Assembly: GCA_036873755.1 (NCBI GenBank)
Contig: JAVTVY010036892.1
Span: 1 to 64,000 of the forward strand
Reading direction: 5' to 3'
DNA from: Hanleya hanleyi
Taxonomy: Eukaryota; Mollusca; Polyplacophora; Lepidopleurida; Hanleyidae
Length of the DNA stretch: 64,000 nucleotides
A program made the translations under genes and the position numbers. A model generated the notes under the pieces. It did no database searches. It saw only the letters and a program-made list of their open reading frames with translations, and had not been told where the DNA came from. Shown piece after piece: positions 18,580-33,500 of this stretch. Positions within the stretch are counted from its first letter, which is position 1; every line of letters begins with the position of its first letter.

Positions 18580-21500
18580 CTGAAATACACAAAAATAATT
18601 ATGTCAGAAAATAGCGAACAGTAAATCTTTACACGTGAATGACGTAAGGATGTGGAACTTTTTACAAAGGATTTCGCTCCAGTTTAAGGTTCAGTTGAAG
18701 TATAACGAGAGATCCTGAAGGATCTTGGCGTCCACCATTGTCCGATAATTGTAAGCTAATGACAAGAGGATCTCTTTGTCCCTTGTTCCTAAGAACAAAC
18801 GAATGATTTGTAATTTTGTTCGCAGAATTTCGAATTTGAGCGAAAAAGATCGAAAAAGAGACACTGGAAAACACCAAGATATTATCTTTCTAAGTTTCAA
18901 AATTTCTAGAAACTGTACTTGATGTCGATTGTAAAAGTACAAGTGAAATGAGCAAAGTTAGTCTGAAAGTGAATGTCCAGAGGATCCTTCATCTTCGTTT
19001 TGTAGTATTTTTTTTTTCCGCACGTGTCATCATTGGGTACTGGAAGCGAAGACAAATCTCTGACACTTTCGCATGAGCTATGAAACATACTCAAGATTTT
19101 ATAATTAGGAACGAATGCTAATTCTGTTCTGTTTACTGGGCTAGTTTGAGTTATCTCTTTTAAGATAGTACAAAACTTAATACTGAAGGAATCTGGTCTG
19201 TGCAGTAATCTTGAAACTTTGAAAGTGTCTGAATCCTGATTATCTCTCTTGGATCGAAACACGCAGTAGTCTACAATTGTCGACTTGTGACGTTGTGTCA
19301 CAAGAGTGACGTCCCTTCGTGTAGCCGACCCGTCGGCAGATGAAACAGTGGGGCAGTTCACTTGCAATGGCATGGACTAAAGTAAACTGATTTAAAATTT
19401 GAAGAAATACATTTTACTTCGGAATCATTTGCAACGTCACAACTCGGGGAATACCGTATTAATTTGAAGCGTAACTTGGATTTTCGAATCGGACCAAAAA
19501 AGGTATCTTGCATAACTAGGCCCCATATGGGAACTGTGTACCAAATTTATTTTTGAATCGGACCAAAAAAGGTATCTTGCGCAACTGGACCACAAGGGGA
19601 ACCTGTGTACCAAATTTGAGAAAGATCCATGCAGTACTTCCTGAGAAATCACGATAACAAAGTTTCATGGGGAAATCCAAAATGGCTGCTTGCTGGGCAT
19701 ATTACATTTTCAAATCGGACCGAAAAAGGTATCTTGCACAACTAGACAGGTTAGGGCGATCCCGCTCTCTAAAATGGAGTTAAAAAAGGTCGTTTTTGTT
19801 CAATAACTTTTGATTCCTTCTTAACCAATGCATCAAAATTTCAAGTGCATTGATTTATCTATTGTTCCATGTCATAAAATTAATTTGCCATGTGAAGAAC
19901 CAGCCAATGTTGTTTAAACAGCGCGAAGGATGTTTGGCCTATTATTATGCAAATTAGATAGATGACAATTTACTTTTTTCTACCATTTAATGCGGATAGA
20001 TATGTCTGTATGCGCCTCAAGAGGATTTTGCTGAATTCATTATGTGAACTGATTTATTGAGCGAAAACGACCCTTTTTACCTCCATTTTAGAGAGCGGGA
20101 TTCCCCTAACCTGCTAGACCCCAAGGGGAACCAGTGTACCAATTTGAGAAAGATCCATGCAGTAGTTCCTGAGAAATCAGGATAAAGTTTCATTGGGAAA
20201 TCCAAGATGGCCGCCTGGTGGCCATATTGGATTTTCGAATTGGACCAGAAAAGGTATCTTGCACAACTAGACACCAAGGGGAACCAGTGTACCAATTTGA
20301 GAAAGATCCATGCAGTAGTTCCTGAGAAATCGCAATAAAAAGGTTTCATGGAGAAATCCAAGATGGCCACCTGGTGGCCATATTGGATTTTGAAATCGGA
20401 CCAGGAAAGGTATCTTGCACAAGTAGACCACAAGGGGAACCTGTGTGCCAAATTTGACAAAGATCCATGCAGTTCCTGAGAATTCACGATAACAAAATTT
20501 CATGGGGAAATTCAAAATGGCCGCCTGGTGGCCATATTGGATTTTCGAATCGGGCCAAAAAAGTTATCTTGCACAACCGGACCACAAGGGGAACCTGTGT
20601 ACCAAACTTGAGAAAGATCCATGCAGTACTTCCTGAGAAATGATAAAGTTTCATGGGAAAATCTAAGATGGCCGCCTGGTGACCAGATTGGATTTTCGAA
20701 TCGGACCAGAAAAGGTATTCGCACACTACCTTGAAAATCTTGAATTGCCTTGAAAATGACAATTTAAAATTCAAGGCCTTGAAATGCCTTGAAAAATGGG
20801 AAATCGGGCCATGCACCTTGAAAACGCGAATTCTTAGCATGTTGTTGTCAATTCTGTAAAGTTGAGAGATGTGAATGAATGTTGTATCGCCCTTTGTCAT
20901 CCGTTAGCAAAAATAAGCCCCGATTTAGCCCGAAAACATCGGCTAAGGGGTCTATTTTTTTTTTTTTATTATTGTTGTTGCTGACCCTTAGCCCGAATCA
21001 CATATACAGACCGAAAAGGAAAAAAATAAAAAAGAAGTCAGTTGCTCGAGACCTTCAACTGCACACGGCGTGGGGAATTGAGACAAAGGCACGAAAAGCA
21101 TTTTATCGAATAAATAATATGATTTGGCATCTCCAGAACTTTGATAATCAACTAATGACTCATTCCGTTAGACGAAATCTTCTTCCAAACTCTAATTTTG
21201 TCATCTAACTCGTGAAGTTGCCGCCATTTTCAGTCTCGTTGAGAAACGAGATTTCCAACGCGATTGACCTTTCTGACCACGTGACTCGTCCATTTCACCA
21301 TAGTCAGATCAGAAAGGTCACGATACTAGTGCGCACGCGCGGTCAAGTCTCGTTGAGCTGTATCTAAGGAAATGGCGGTAAACATCGAAATCGAGCGTTT
21401 ATTGTGTTTTCTTCGTCGTCACTAATTTTTTGGAGTCCCAAACAGTCATTAGAGATGGTACATGGTGAAAGAAGCTCAGGTCGGTCAAACTGTATCAAAT

Positions 21501-24500
21501 TGGCATATTTTTTCTCTCCCGTTTCGTTATTTTCGTCAGCGAAAAGATGCTCTTCGCCAGTCAAATTTTTATCGCTAAAATTTAACCTAGGTGCGATCTC
21601 GGCTGTGATAGGAATGCCACGCCCCCTTACCCTAAATTTACCTATCACAGCCAGAGTTTCTGGGTTAGCCCCGATTATGACCGTAAGATTATTTTCTCAA
21701 ATGGTTGTCACACTGTGTAAAGGGAGACTATCCACTGTATACAGGTTCTCCTTGGAAATCAGAAACCTCACTTGATGTATGCTCTCGTAAGTGAGCGAAG
21801 GGTTCCCGACTGTATGAATCTCGGTCACCGCATCTGCGCAATGAATATGTATAATGTCACCTGATCACGTGGGCCCGCTACATCGCGAACCCTCAGATTT
21901 CCATTGAGTTTTCATGCCGAATGAATATTTTTTGGGTTTCCGACAGGTCCAGCAGAACGAAGTGGTTTTTGGCGGCTTTTGAAAATCGTTTCGTTTTCGA
22001 CATTGAACATCATCTGCTAAATAGAAATTGTGGAAATGGTGTGCCTTTTCAATACAAATTGGCTAAAGGATGACAAGTATAAGGACTGGCTTTGCCAGCA
22101 TGCAGATAAACGCAAAGCTGTGTTTGGTGTGTGTAAGAAAGATATTGACGTCGGCAAAATGGGCGAGTCAGTTTTGACTTCCCACATGCGTGGCAAAACA
22201 CTTATCGACGGTATGGAAAATTTAAGACGGATCACGAGGACCAGTAGCCCAATTACGGACTGCAAGGCTCAGAGAACGCCACATGGGCGACGGTGTGTGA
22301 ATAAATCCACAAGACATAACATACATTTTAATGTGACAGAAACATCAGACTATCACACATCTTTAACATAAGTGCCATATTTTGACATTTAATAGGCAGC
22401 GTATCGTCAATGCATGACAATGTTAAGTATGAACAATAATATCTCCGCAAGACTTTAGTAAAAGTCTATGTATCATTGGATACTGGTTGTGAAAAAAGGT
22501 AAGAAAACTCAGAAAATTTGTCTGTATTCCTTTATTACATAAAAAGTGTATACCTTGAAAACAGGAATTATTACCTTGAAAAGACATTGAAAACTGGGGC
22601 CTCCAAGGTGTACGAACCCTGTGCACAACTAGACCCCAAGGGGAACCTGTGTACCAAATTTGAGAAAGATCCATGCAGTAGTTCCTGAGAAATCACGATA
22701 ACAAGGTTTCATGGGGAAATCCAAGATGGCTGCCTTGTGGCCATATTGGATTTTCGAATCGGACCAGAAAAGTTATCTTGCACAACTAGACCCCAAGGGG
22801 AACCTGTACCAATTTGAGAAAGATCCATAAAGTAGTTCCTGAGAAATTACGATAAAGTTTCATGGGGAAATCCAAGATGGCCACCTTGTGACCATATTGG
22901 ATTTTCGAATCGGACCAGATCCATGCAGTAGTTCCTGAGAAATCGCGATAACAATAATTGTTTACGGACGGACAACGGACCATGGATGAAAGGCGATTTG
23001 AACAGCTAAAAATTAAATGTTACCTATGAAAGAAATCTTTATATCAGCATTTTATTTGCATACTCCAAATAATTAATTGCACAGCATTGCAGATCGATGA
23101 TAAACAGAATATACAGCGTATTCCTCATTTTATACAAAATACCGGTCGTTTTATACAAAATTCTCATCATTTTATACAAAATACTCATCATTCTATACAA
23201 AATACTCATCGTTCCAATAGATAGCTGTAGACCAAAACTGGTTTTGGTTGTGGTCAATCTCCATGTGTTTCAGAGAGAAACAGAAGGTGTTTTCACATCA
23301 AAATCAGTGACTTTGCATGAATATACTTCGTGCCTAGTAAAAAATTCCATAAATAAAATATAATATTTTTGGCACTAAAACCACATCTCACCAAGGGTCA
23401 AATCCTTTACCAGAAATCTCCTTCATAAACTAGCGATAACACCTCTAATCCAATCCAGATTAGTTTTAACAGAATATCAGCTCTTCCAGAAAAGAGCCTA
23501 CATTATTATAGTTCTCAGGTCTTGAACTTTTTTTCATATTTACAGTAATGGAACCATCAAAGCTCAAGAAAACCATCTGTCTCAGCCTGATGTTATCTCT
23601 GCACAACAAACTATCCTCTATAAATAAAATCCTGTTTGAAGAGCTACCAGAACATGGCGATTCTTTGGGCTTAATTTCAGAACAATTTCTCCATTCTGTT
23701 CAACACATCAAGGGAGATAATCCAAGTAGAGTTATGACCCTTGCTGTGCAATGGATGGCAAGCCAGGTCGAAAAATGGATTCTTTTTCAGATTTGGTATG
23801 TGGGTACCTCGCCTCAAGATCTCACTTGAGATTGTTTTTCACGACAATCTGCCTTTAGGTGGCACCACCTGGGGGCCCAAGTTAAAATTTTGTTTCCGGA
23901 CAATAACTTTGAAAAACTGAACAAATTCTTTCAAATTTGGTATGTGGGCGCCTCAAGATCTCGATTGGGATTGTTTTTCACGTCGATCCACCTATAGGTG
24001 GCATCACCTGGGCAAAGTTAAAATTTCATTTCCGGACAATAAGTTTTGAAAACCTGAATGGATCCTTTCCAAATTTGGTATGTGGGTACCTTGCCTCAAG
24101 ATCTCGCTTGGGATTGTTTTTCATGCTGATCCACCTTTTGGTAACCGTCACCTGCGGGCCAAGTTACATATGGTTTCCAGACATTAACTTCTGAAAACCT
24201 GACCGGATTAGGACAAATTCAGTACTTGTGGGTACTTCGCCACTGGATCTCACTTGGTACTGCTCTCCCTGTCGGGTACTAAATGTTGAGGTTTCAAGCC
24301 AAATCAATTGTTTCAGCGTCAGGGGGGGACTTCAACCGCTCGGGTTTTCATTGTATTTAGTAAGATGGATGTACTGACTACCAAAATTAGTTCACCAATC
24401 ACTGCTGTTAATTTCGATAAAACCTCACTATATTTATTATGTAACGGAATCGCTTGCCTACTATGTTGATGTGAATTCACTTATCTGAACTGGTCTTGTT

Positions 24501-27500
24501 AACAATCAATTGTTTGAAATTTGAAGTGTCTGTTGACTGTTGATGAAGTTAACCCTGGATGGAAAAAGTTCCTTATAGTGATGATGTAAGAGGGACCATC
24601 ACTGTCAAAGTGCATGACTCTTTTGAGATTAGCAAAAACAGGAGTCACTGCTCATCACCTATGTGACCTCAATGTGTAGAATAGAGAACAGTTTACTGCT
24701 TTCATCCTTCACTAAATCATAACTGAAACCTATCAAAATTACACTCGATGTAAAGCATGCTACACACGACCAACTTTTCCTTAACAATTTACAATGTTCG
24801 ACAAAAACTAGGGCGGGGGCGGGGGGGGGGAGGGATTTGGTTTTATGTCACACTCAATGTTATTTCACTCATATAGCGACAGCCAGTTTGGTTGGTGGAG
24901 GAAGTTGGAGAGAACCACCTCCCGTCAGCAAGTAACTGGCAAACTTTCACACATGCACCAGTGGGGCTTAAACCTGTGACAGTTCCGCGGTGTGAGGCTA
25001 GCGGTCACCAGCGAAGCATCTTAGACCACTCGGCCACCGACGGCTCTTGGTGTAAACTGGTCAGTGTGTACTGCGAAATATGGCAATGTTTCAGCTGGCC
25101 CAAAAATGACATGAACACATAACACAACCAGAAATAACTGTCTGCGTGTACATGATGTCATAGAAAATAAGCCAGGATTTCGAAGAATGAAGCTGCACAG
25201 TGCATTGCAGGGTCAATCTCTCCTCTGCAACATGTGAACTGTGTAAAAATTGTGGGGTGGTAGAACCGTATCAAAACTGCTGGATAGACTTCAACCTTAG
25301 GAGAGCTTTTGAAATAAAACAAAAAGCAGCCCAAATGTCATGATTTATTTTATCAGAATGTCCCAGATTTTCATTGTAACATGCCATATGAAAAGTAGTT
25401 CCGATTGTGAAAGGCAGAGATAACATTCTATAATTAAGTATAAATGGGTATGGCCAAGTGCTGCCAGTGAATAAAACTTGTTGCTCATACAATCTAACTG
25501 GAAAACAGAAGAATCTGTAGGAAATTGTGGTCGGTCATTCACACGGATACATGAAAACTGGACCAAACATGAGGCACCAGCGGTGCTACAACTCCTCAGC
25601 CCCTTAACTGTCTAGACCAAGATGTTTTTATGGGTGTAGAAGTTTGGATAAATAGCAGTGAGTTATGGCATGCGAAAAGCAAACCCAAGCCACAACTCAG
25701 ACAGATGAATGGATGGATACACTGACATACGGACGGACACAGTCGGAATCCAGTATACCCTCAACTATGTACAGGGGTATAAAAAGTGACAAGGTATCCA
25801 CATATCTACAGGGGGGGAAACATGTACAGTTGTGATCTTATTGCCCTGGCCTGAAACTAAGTGTCGGACGGGTCTTTTGTCCATTTGTCCTCTGTTTATC
25901 TGTTGCCCCATATTCTGTCAAGCAGTTGATGTTAACGTGAAACAAACAATTATTATTAAAAAATATTCACAATATTATTCACAATTCAACCCCTGTTTTA
26001 TATATTTTTAAGAAAAAAAATATGATTTTTTTAAATGTTACACATGGCCCATGGGATGAAAGAAATAACTACAACCGGCTAGAGTTGCTGAGCTGTATCA
26101 CGATGGGATGGGATTTCCGGCTAAATATCGGAGCCAGTTCATCTCAGAGAAGTGAAATTCCCCACAGTATCTCTATGTAATTTGTGCATTTTTATTCTGA
26201 AATTCGAAGGAAATCTATTCAGAATCAAAACAAACCTCCAATACCTCACATGTTATTTTCATAGTGCCTAGTCACAATGTTACAACATTGCAAGCCCAAC
26301 GTCATTGTGCTTTGAAAAAAAACAAAAAAAAAAACCCACGTGAGGTATTGGAGATTTTCTTTGATCCTGAACAGATTTCCTTCAAATTTCATAATAAAAA
26401 TGCACAAATTACATATAGATACTGTGGAGAATTTCACTTCTCTAAGAAAACTGGCCCCGATAGCCGAAAATCACATCCCATCATAATGTGAGATAGAAAC
26501 TCCCCTGACGAATCTCCATTGGTAATGCATTAGCGTCAGTGCAACAACGACGATGAGGATGTTTGCGTTGATTTATTGGGTTGGCCATACCTTTCGCTAT
26601 CTTCCATGAAGTATATTTTAGAGGACTTGTTATGCGAGACACCGCTTGTACTGGCCGACGACCACAGTTCATTTTACAACTGAAAACTCAACTCCCATCA
26701 TCGGATGTGTTGGCAGGAAGCACAAACACATGGGCACTACTTTCGTTTTTGACAGAATCTCACAGGTTCCTACAATTCTGTTACAAGACAAAGTACAAGT
26801 TGCCGTTTTCCGATAAAACAGGCGTTTATTATTGTTCAAATCCATTCTGAGAACTTTTAGACGAAATAACAAGTCGATTTTCACAGTTTTAAAGTCGGAC
26901 TATTTTTTTCTCAACAGCGTAGGGATACGACAATTAGTGTGGCAATACCGTACTACTGAATATGCAGAGGAATATAGACTTCTCGACCAAACCAATGACC
27001 AGTCATTCACTACGCTGAACCAATGGCTGAAATACAACTTTACTATAGAGCTCTTGATTGGCTACAAGCTAGTAAGGGTATGTAAATCAGTATAAAAGTA
27101 AGGCTAATGTATGCATACTTGTAGATCCGTTTTTAGGAGACTGGAAAATGGTAGAAAAATAAAAAAAATTGTAAAAAAATAATTAACGACCGGTTAGACC
27201 TGAAAGTCTCAAAGGCACAAGTAAAAAATAAAAGGATCATAACCTGTAAGTTTCATGAACTTCCTAGAAATAGTTATCGAGATACGGCTCGGACAGACAC
27301 ATCCCCAGGGCCACAACAATACTAGGCGTAAAAAAACTTAGTTGTGTGTATCAGGCTTAAGGGAAAGGTGAGTCGCTGTCAATTTACCTTTTGTACATAT
27401 TGTGGGTTAACTGCTATCTCCCTATCCATCTCTCGTAGTTTTTCATCAACCTGAATACATTTTTGCATCTGTAAAATAAGATTGAAGCAAATTCAAATTT

Positions 27501-30500
27501 TACTTGGAATAAAACATGGACTCAACATTATTCTAGTAAACTTTAATGAAACCCAGTCTATTCTGGCAAGTTTGGCATTGTCACAAGGTCAGATACAACA
27601 GTTCTTACTTCAGTATGCCATTTAGAATACCCAGTCTTGCCTATTTGTGCGCCACAGATGTGTAGTCGATCTGATTGAATTGAACATGGATTGCAACAAA
27701 ATTGATACTTTGTTCACATTAATTTCTAGTCTCCTGGAGAAACCTTGCAATATTGTATCAGAATGGCATCTTTCGACATTGCAACAAAGACAGCAGCCCC
27801 TAATCGAAACAGCAAACTGAAGGAAGATGTTAATAAAGTTAATCTCTCGGAATGAAATAATTTTAAAATATGTTATTTTTTATAAGTAAATAATTTTTGT
27901 CAGAATTTGGGACTAGTATGATCAGGGTAAATCCACAGAAAATCTGAAGAGGATTGGATAGTACAGAACGTTTACAAACTATCTTAATTCCTGCATCTTC
28001 CACAGATATAAAGACAACCACAGTCACATTTCTTGGAGGTCGAAGTTTTGATTTCAGCTGAGAGCTACTTTTTCTATCCTTCAGGCATTTTCTTATTCTG
28101 GAACTGCCCAGCTTTCGAAATGGGATTTCAATGAAATATGAAATGTAGTACATACCTCTTGGTCCAGTTGAATTAACATGGCAGCACTGTTATACTTCTC
28201 GGGGTTATCGTGAAACTGTACCATCCCATCTTTCTGGTTTATAGTCGCATATATTTCTCCATCTTCAATCTGTTCAGAGAAAACATGTGTCAATATGGTC
28301 ACATGAAATATTGGCAAGTTAATGAAACTTTAGAGAAACTCTTTGATTGGCTCGATTTTTGTCCATTTTTTTTCATTGGCCAATGAAAATCCTGGATTAC
28401 TTTTTGAAAAATTGAATAGACCAATCAAATGCTTGGAACCTGTTAGATATCCCATGATGCACTGTTGTTTCTATAAAACTCCATTAATACTGAGGAAACA
28501 GCAAAACCATAACTTAAACAGGAAATTGAAAGGTGAATATTTAATTCTGTCACACATATTTGAGGTGGTAAAAACAAGGGTGATCTCAATTTATTGCAAC
28601 TGAGTGAAAGTGATGATTCACAAAAGTCAAGGAATTCAACAATGAACCTTTTTATCAGCAAGTGCCCAGTTTCTGGTACCAGTACTTCTGAAAACTGCGT
28701 CCACGTACAAGTGAGAGTTGTTTCAAATTCTATTTACACGTTGACTGCTAGCGACGAATACAACTATTTGCCAAGCCATCTATGAGCCAGCTACAAGTAT
28801 AGTTCAAAGTTTTCCATTGGGCAAACCGATTTTCCCATTATGCTTTTTGAGGATTTCCCATGCTACGAGATAACTTGTATTGTTCACCGACTGCCAGCAT
28901 TGTTTTTGTCACTTCATCAGCCATGCCAGCATATCCAGTTTACAGTACCATATAAAATGGCTTACCACGAGAATACTCGTAGTGACAGAAACTGGTACAC
29001 GCAGTGCTACCACTATATACATAGTTGACAGTCAACATGTTAAGTAGGGTTTGACTCGATACAATCAAGTGAATTGGAATTTGTTGGGAGTTTGTGGCTA
29101 CTCGAGCATTAGCTGAATTACCCTGTTATTAAACACTATTTACCAGCTTGATCCACCATGGAACTTTAGTATGATCGGCTATAGTGAACAACGTAGTCTC
29201 CCTGACCCGGAAGTAATCGCCACATGTCGCAGTCTCACCAGATCAATCAGAATTCCTTTCCTAGATTTAAAGTCGAGTTCCAGACTTCAGACAAACAGTT
29301 GCAGGTTAATCTGATTAGTCTGTGATATGTCTAGACATGCTACATATGGTCTTACTGGGTCTATCATCTAGTTTGATCTGCTGAGACAGCGACACTACCA
29401 CCGATACACATGAATGAGCGGGTGATCAAATATTTTTTTTAAGTGGAATCTACTGAAAATCGGGGGTGATTAAATTATTACAACTTCCGATCAAATTTTT
29501 TCTCGAAATATCGTGGGTGATGAATTTCCAATAAGGTGATCGATTTATTGAGGAATCACCATAACTATTTTGATCAAGATATTATCTACATTCCAGTATT
29601 TGTCTCATATTATCCAACCGTATATTCTCTGTATTGCCACGTTGCCTCATCTGTGCATGTCAGCCAATCAGATCTTCTTATGTGCAATTTGACTTCTGAA
29701 CCAATCAAGATTTCGTAATTTTCCCACTCACCATATGTAAAACATATTTCTCAGCTTCTTTAGGGCCCGTCAGCTGGACACGCTGAGCCATGTCACTCAG
29801 GGATAAGGTGAGGAATGTCTGTAGATGAAACACATGGTAAGATGTGTGATAAGCAATATTGCAAATACAATAATTTGACATAGGCCTGATGGAATGGAAT
29901 GGAAAATCAAGTTGAAAAGCATCCATTTAATTGAAATAGTCACCACAATGATGTTCAACAGATAGTTCTACGCAATCTCAGTAAACTCAGATATAATATC
30001 ACGGAATATTATATCTGAATTCAGCCCTATATAAATCCCATGTGAATCTGAAACTACATTTGTTAGCCAATCAGGTGGCTAGCTTTGTTGAAATTACACC
30101 CACAGTAATTACACGCGGTAGCACGTGGACTAATATATAAACATTATCGAGAAACAGTATCCAAATATGACATCATTTCCAGACAGATCCGTGAAAATCA
30201 AAGAGTTTATTCCAATCCCGCCGAAAAGTCTGGCTTTGTTTGGGGATAGAAAATGTCAAAAGATTGTGCCGCGTGAGACGTTAATCTCCGTGAAGTAAAT
30301 GTCAATCATTGTCAGAGAGAAAAGTCAGAAATGGTCGTGATTGGCCTATTTTGAAAATTTTGCACGAAGTTTTCATAGCGTTACGTCTAGATGGTATTCT
30401 CCTGATTTACCTAGATTGAGTTCTACCATGTACACCTTGAGAAACCATGTACACCCAATTTGAGATGACGAGGAACAGTTGTTGCACAAAACAGCAAAGA

Positions 30501-33500
30501 GTAACGCTTCTTACCTTGGTCAACCGTTGGATATTTTTCTTGTACAATGATGTCATACACTGTTTCACCAGACCCATATTGTTATCCTGTATTGAGATAT
30601 ATAGTAAGAAATTAGTTATGTTATGCTTTACAAATTTCAGCTGAATGGTTAGAGCCAAGAAATAATGCAATTTACAGGACAAACTTTTACTAGCTCATCT
30701 GTCACAATCACTGGTGCTGAAGTATCACCAGATTCATGTATGTTGTGGAATGTGGATATGGTAAGCCAAGACCAAATGAACCAAAAGATAGTACATTTAC
30801 ATTTTTTAACCACTGATGAAAAGGGCCCTGGTGACATGCATGTACATATGCTGAACCTAGTGAAATGCAGCACAGAAGCAATCATGGACGGTAATCATCT
30901 CCAAGTTTCTTCACCAGGTAGTTGAAAGTTCAATCCAATGTCACACCCAGCAGCATATACTGATCCAGTGTAAGATCAGTTAGCCTACTACCCTACATGT
31001 AGGTATAATCATTCTTGAGTTACGGTAGTTAAGGTGACAAAAGGAACAACTTTGACCCAGTGAACTCCCAAATATACATGTAGGTCAATCTCACTTTGTG
31101 ATAGACTACCGTACTGCTCTATGACAACATGCATGTGTTATGCCAGTTTGGAGCCCCCAGGCAGTCATTTTTTCAGATAAATAAATGGTGACAAACGGAC
31201 ATAATCTGACCTGGTCACCCCCAAAAAACTGGGTCAATCTCACTGATTTGGATAGGCTTCTGTTTTGTGACCACATGCATGTGTGAAGTTTGGTGTACCT
31301 AGGCCAATTCATTCTTGAGATATGATGGTAATGAGAAAACACAGCAAGGAAGCAATCAGAGATTGCTAAATTGTATGCCCCCCTTCCGCTTTAATCTGAC
31401 ACTGCTCCGCCATTGTTCTGTTCTCTATTGGTCTGTGGAGGCCTAATTTGGATAATTATAAAAATTCTGTTTCAGTCACTTTTTTCGGCATGCCTCGCAT
31501 AATACATATTCCATGTATCAACCAACAAGTACAATGTTTTGATGCAAGATGGTCGCCCGGGGCTTTTGCCAAATCCAAAAATGTGACCTGGTTATGAGAC
31601 CTACATTCCTTGGGAGTATATTGTGGTGAAATTATGAAGCGATCGTGAACTTTGAATTTTGCACCCAATTCACTCTTTTTGGGGCAATTTCATACTTCAG
31701 GACCTATGTGGTCTGCTTTGGAATGTAGAATAACAATTTTATAGCCATTTTCCCGGTCCAAATCGGTTATGGACGGAGATCCAGCCTGGACAAATAAATA
31801 TATCCCATTCACTTAGGTTTGATGAACAAAGGGCCATAACTCTTGAAAATATAACCGAAAGCAGAGAAACTTCATGCTGCACAACTATGGAGCATTGACC
31901 ACATATCATGCAAATTCCATACTTGTCCATACAATATTAACCGAGATCCAGCCCGGACTAGTCCCAATTCACAAAGATTTCAAGAACAAAAGGGCCATAA
32001 CTCTTGAAAATATACGCGAAATGCGGAGAAACTTCACGCTGCACAACCACCACATATCCTGCAAATTCCATACTTGTCCATACAATATTAACCAAGATCC
32101 AGCCCGGACAAGTCCCAATTCACAGAGATTTCAGGAACAAAGGGCCATAACTCTTGAAAATATATGCGAAACGGGGAGAAACTTTATGCTGCACAACTGT
32201 GGGGCACTGATCACATATCATGCAAATTTCATACTTGTTCATACAATATTAACCAAGATCCAGCCTGGACAAGTCCCATTCACAGAGATTTCAGAAAAAG
32301 GGCCATAAGTTTAACTCTTGAAAATTATACCGAAACTCAGAAAAACTCTACGCTGCACAACTACGAGGCACTGGCCACATTCCATGCAAGTTTCAATCCT
32401 GTCCATAAAATATATACCGAGATATCGCGCGGACAAGAAATTCAGACGGACAGATGGACGGACGGACAGACAAAGCGATCGCTATATGCCCCCCCCCCTC
32501 TAATTAGAGGGAGGCATAATGAAGACGGATGTTCGTACAAGATGACAATACCCCAAGGACAATTTTGGCTGTAGTCCATGACCTGATGCGTGTCTAGTGT
32601 AAGTTCATTAAGCCTAGCCTATGGGTCAATCTCGCCGATTTTCAATAGGCTTCTGCTCTGTGACCATACTGTATGCATGTGTGATTGTAAGTTCGGTATT
32701 CCTTGGCATAGTCATTCTTGAGATATGGTGGTAACAAGAAATCAGAGATGGACGGACAGACAGACGTACATGATTACTATACCCTTTGGCAACAATTGCC
32801 CGAGGGGTAAAAAAAGGTTTGTGTGATATATACTGAAAAAGCAAAAAATAAAAATTAAGAAATTCCCTACTGACTTACCTATCTACCTCTTGATGGAATT
32901 TGTTTTCTGAAACAAACAAATGACCTTGTTGTGGTCTTTTCGATCATGATGACAACTCTTCATCAAATATTATTACGAGCATCACCAGAAACAAACTATC
33001 CGAGGTAGACATATACGTACCCGTGTAAAGGTTTCTGTGTGTTTTGTAACTGTGGCCCTCAAATCTGTGGGGTTATTGGATGCGTAAGATGATCCCAACT
33101 CATGATAAGGCTGACAGAGTGGCTGAAAAACAAAGAAACCCACTAAATCTCAATGAACTCTGGGCCATAATTTGAACTACTTCTACCTCACATTTACTGA
33201 GTGGAAACAGTAGGTCAAGGTCAACAATATTTAAAGTGATCTTAAACCCTCAAGTAAAGTTTCCTTCAAATGAAAGACCATTGCAAGCAGTGTGGGAAAA
33301 TATTTATTTTATTTTTTTACGATTTTATTACACAGAGTAAACTGCAATTAAAGCATGGTATTCTATGATGGTCTGTGGCAATCATATTTAGGTCCAGTGA
33401 CGTCACACTGCCTTAATACATATATTTCAGACGTTGTATGCACTTTCCAGTGCTTGATTCAAGCTTAAGGTGTGTATACTTTGAGGTTCAACACAGACTC

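Larger units (their letters stand above)
19441..22985 (+). repeat. Gamma satellite array (~155-165 bp monomers), broken by two DNA transposons
   Basis: Monomers share AAGATGGCCGCCTGGTGGCC, ATTTTCGAATCGGACCAGAA, AGGTATCTTGCACAACTAGA and GATCCATGCAGTAGTTCCTG. They occupy 19441-19746, 20114 to about 20711, and 22622-22985. The array ends in a short ACGGACGGACAACGGACC microsatellite, like other array elements in this window. Long frames on the minus strand are read-through of the repeat. Confidence 0.8.

Noticed and set aside
18906..19373. 155-codon minus-strand frame in the last COPS3 intron
   Set aside because: No recognised domain, no splice partner or promoter, and a frame of this length can arise by chance in intron sequence.
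19437..20900. Several 70-138 codon minus-strand frames
   Set aside because: They are read-through of gamma satellite monomers and repeat the same peptide blocks.
6751..21864. Exact 16 bp match GATCACGTGGGCCCGC at 21849 and, reversed, 6751
   Set aside because: No extension beyond 16 bp and no common context; it may be a shared E-box but could be chance.
31874..32574. Plus-strand frames of 136-144 codons with [13 protein letters not shown] peptide repeats
   Set aside because: Translation of eta monomers whose length is close to a multiple of three. The same peptides appear at 47677 and 50517.
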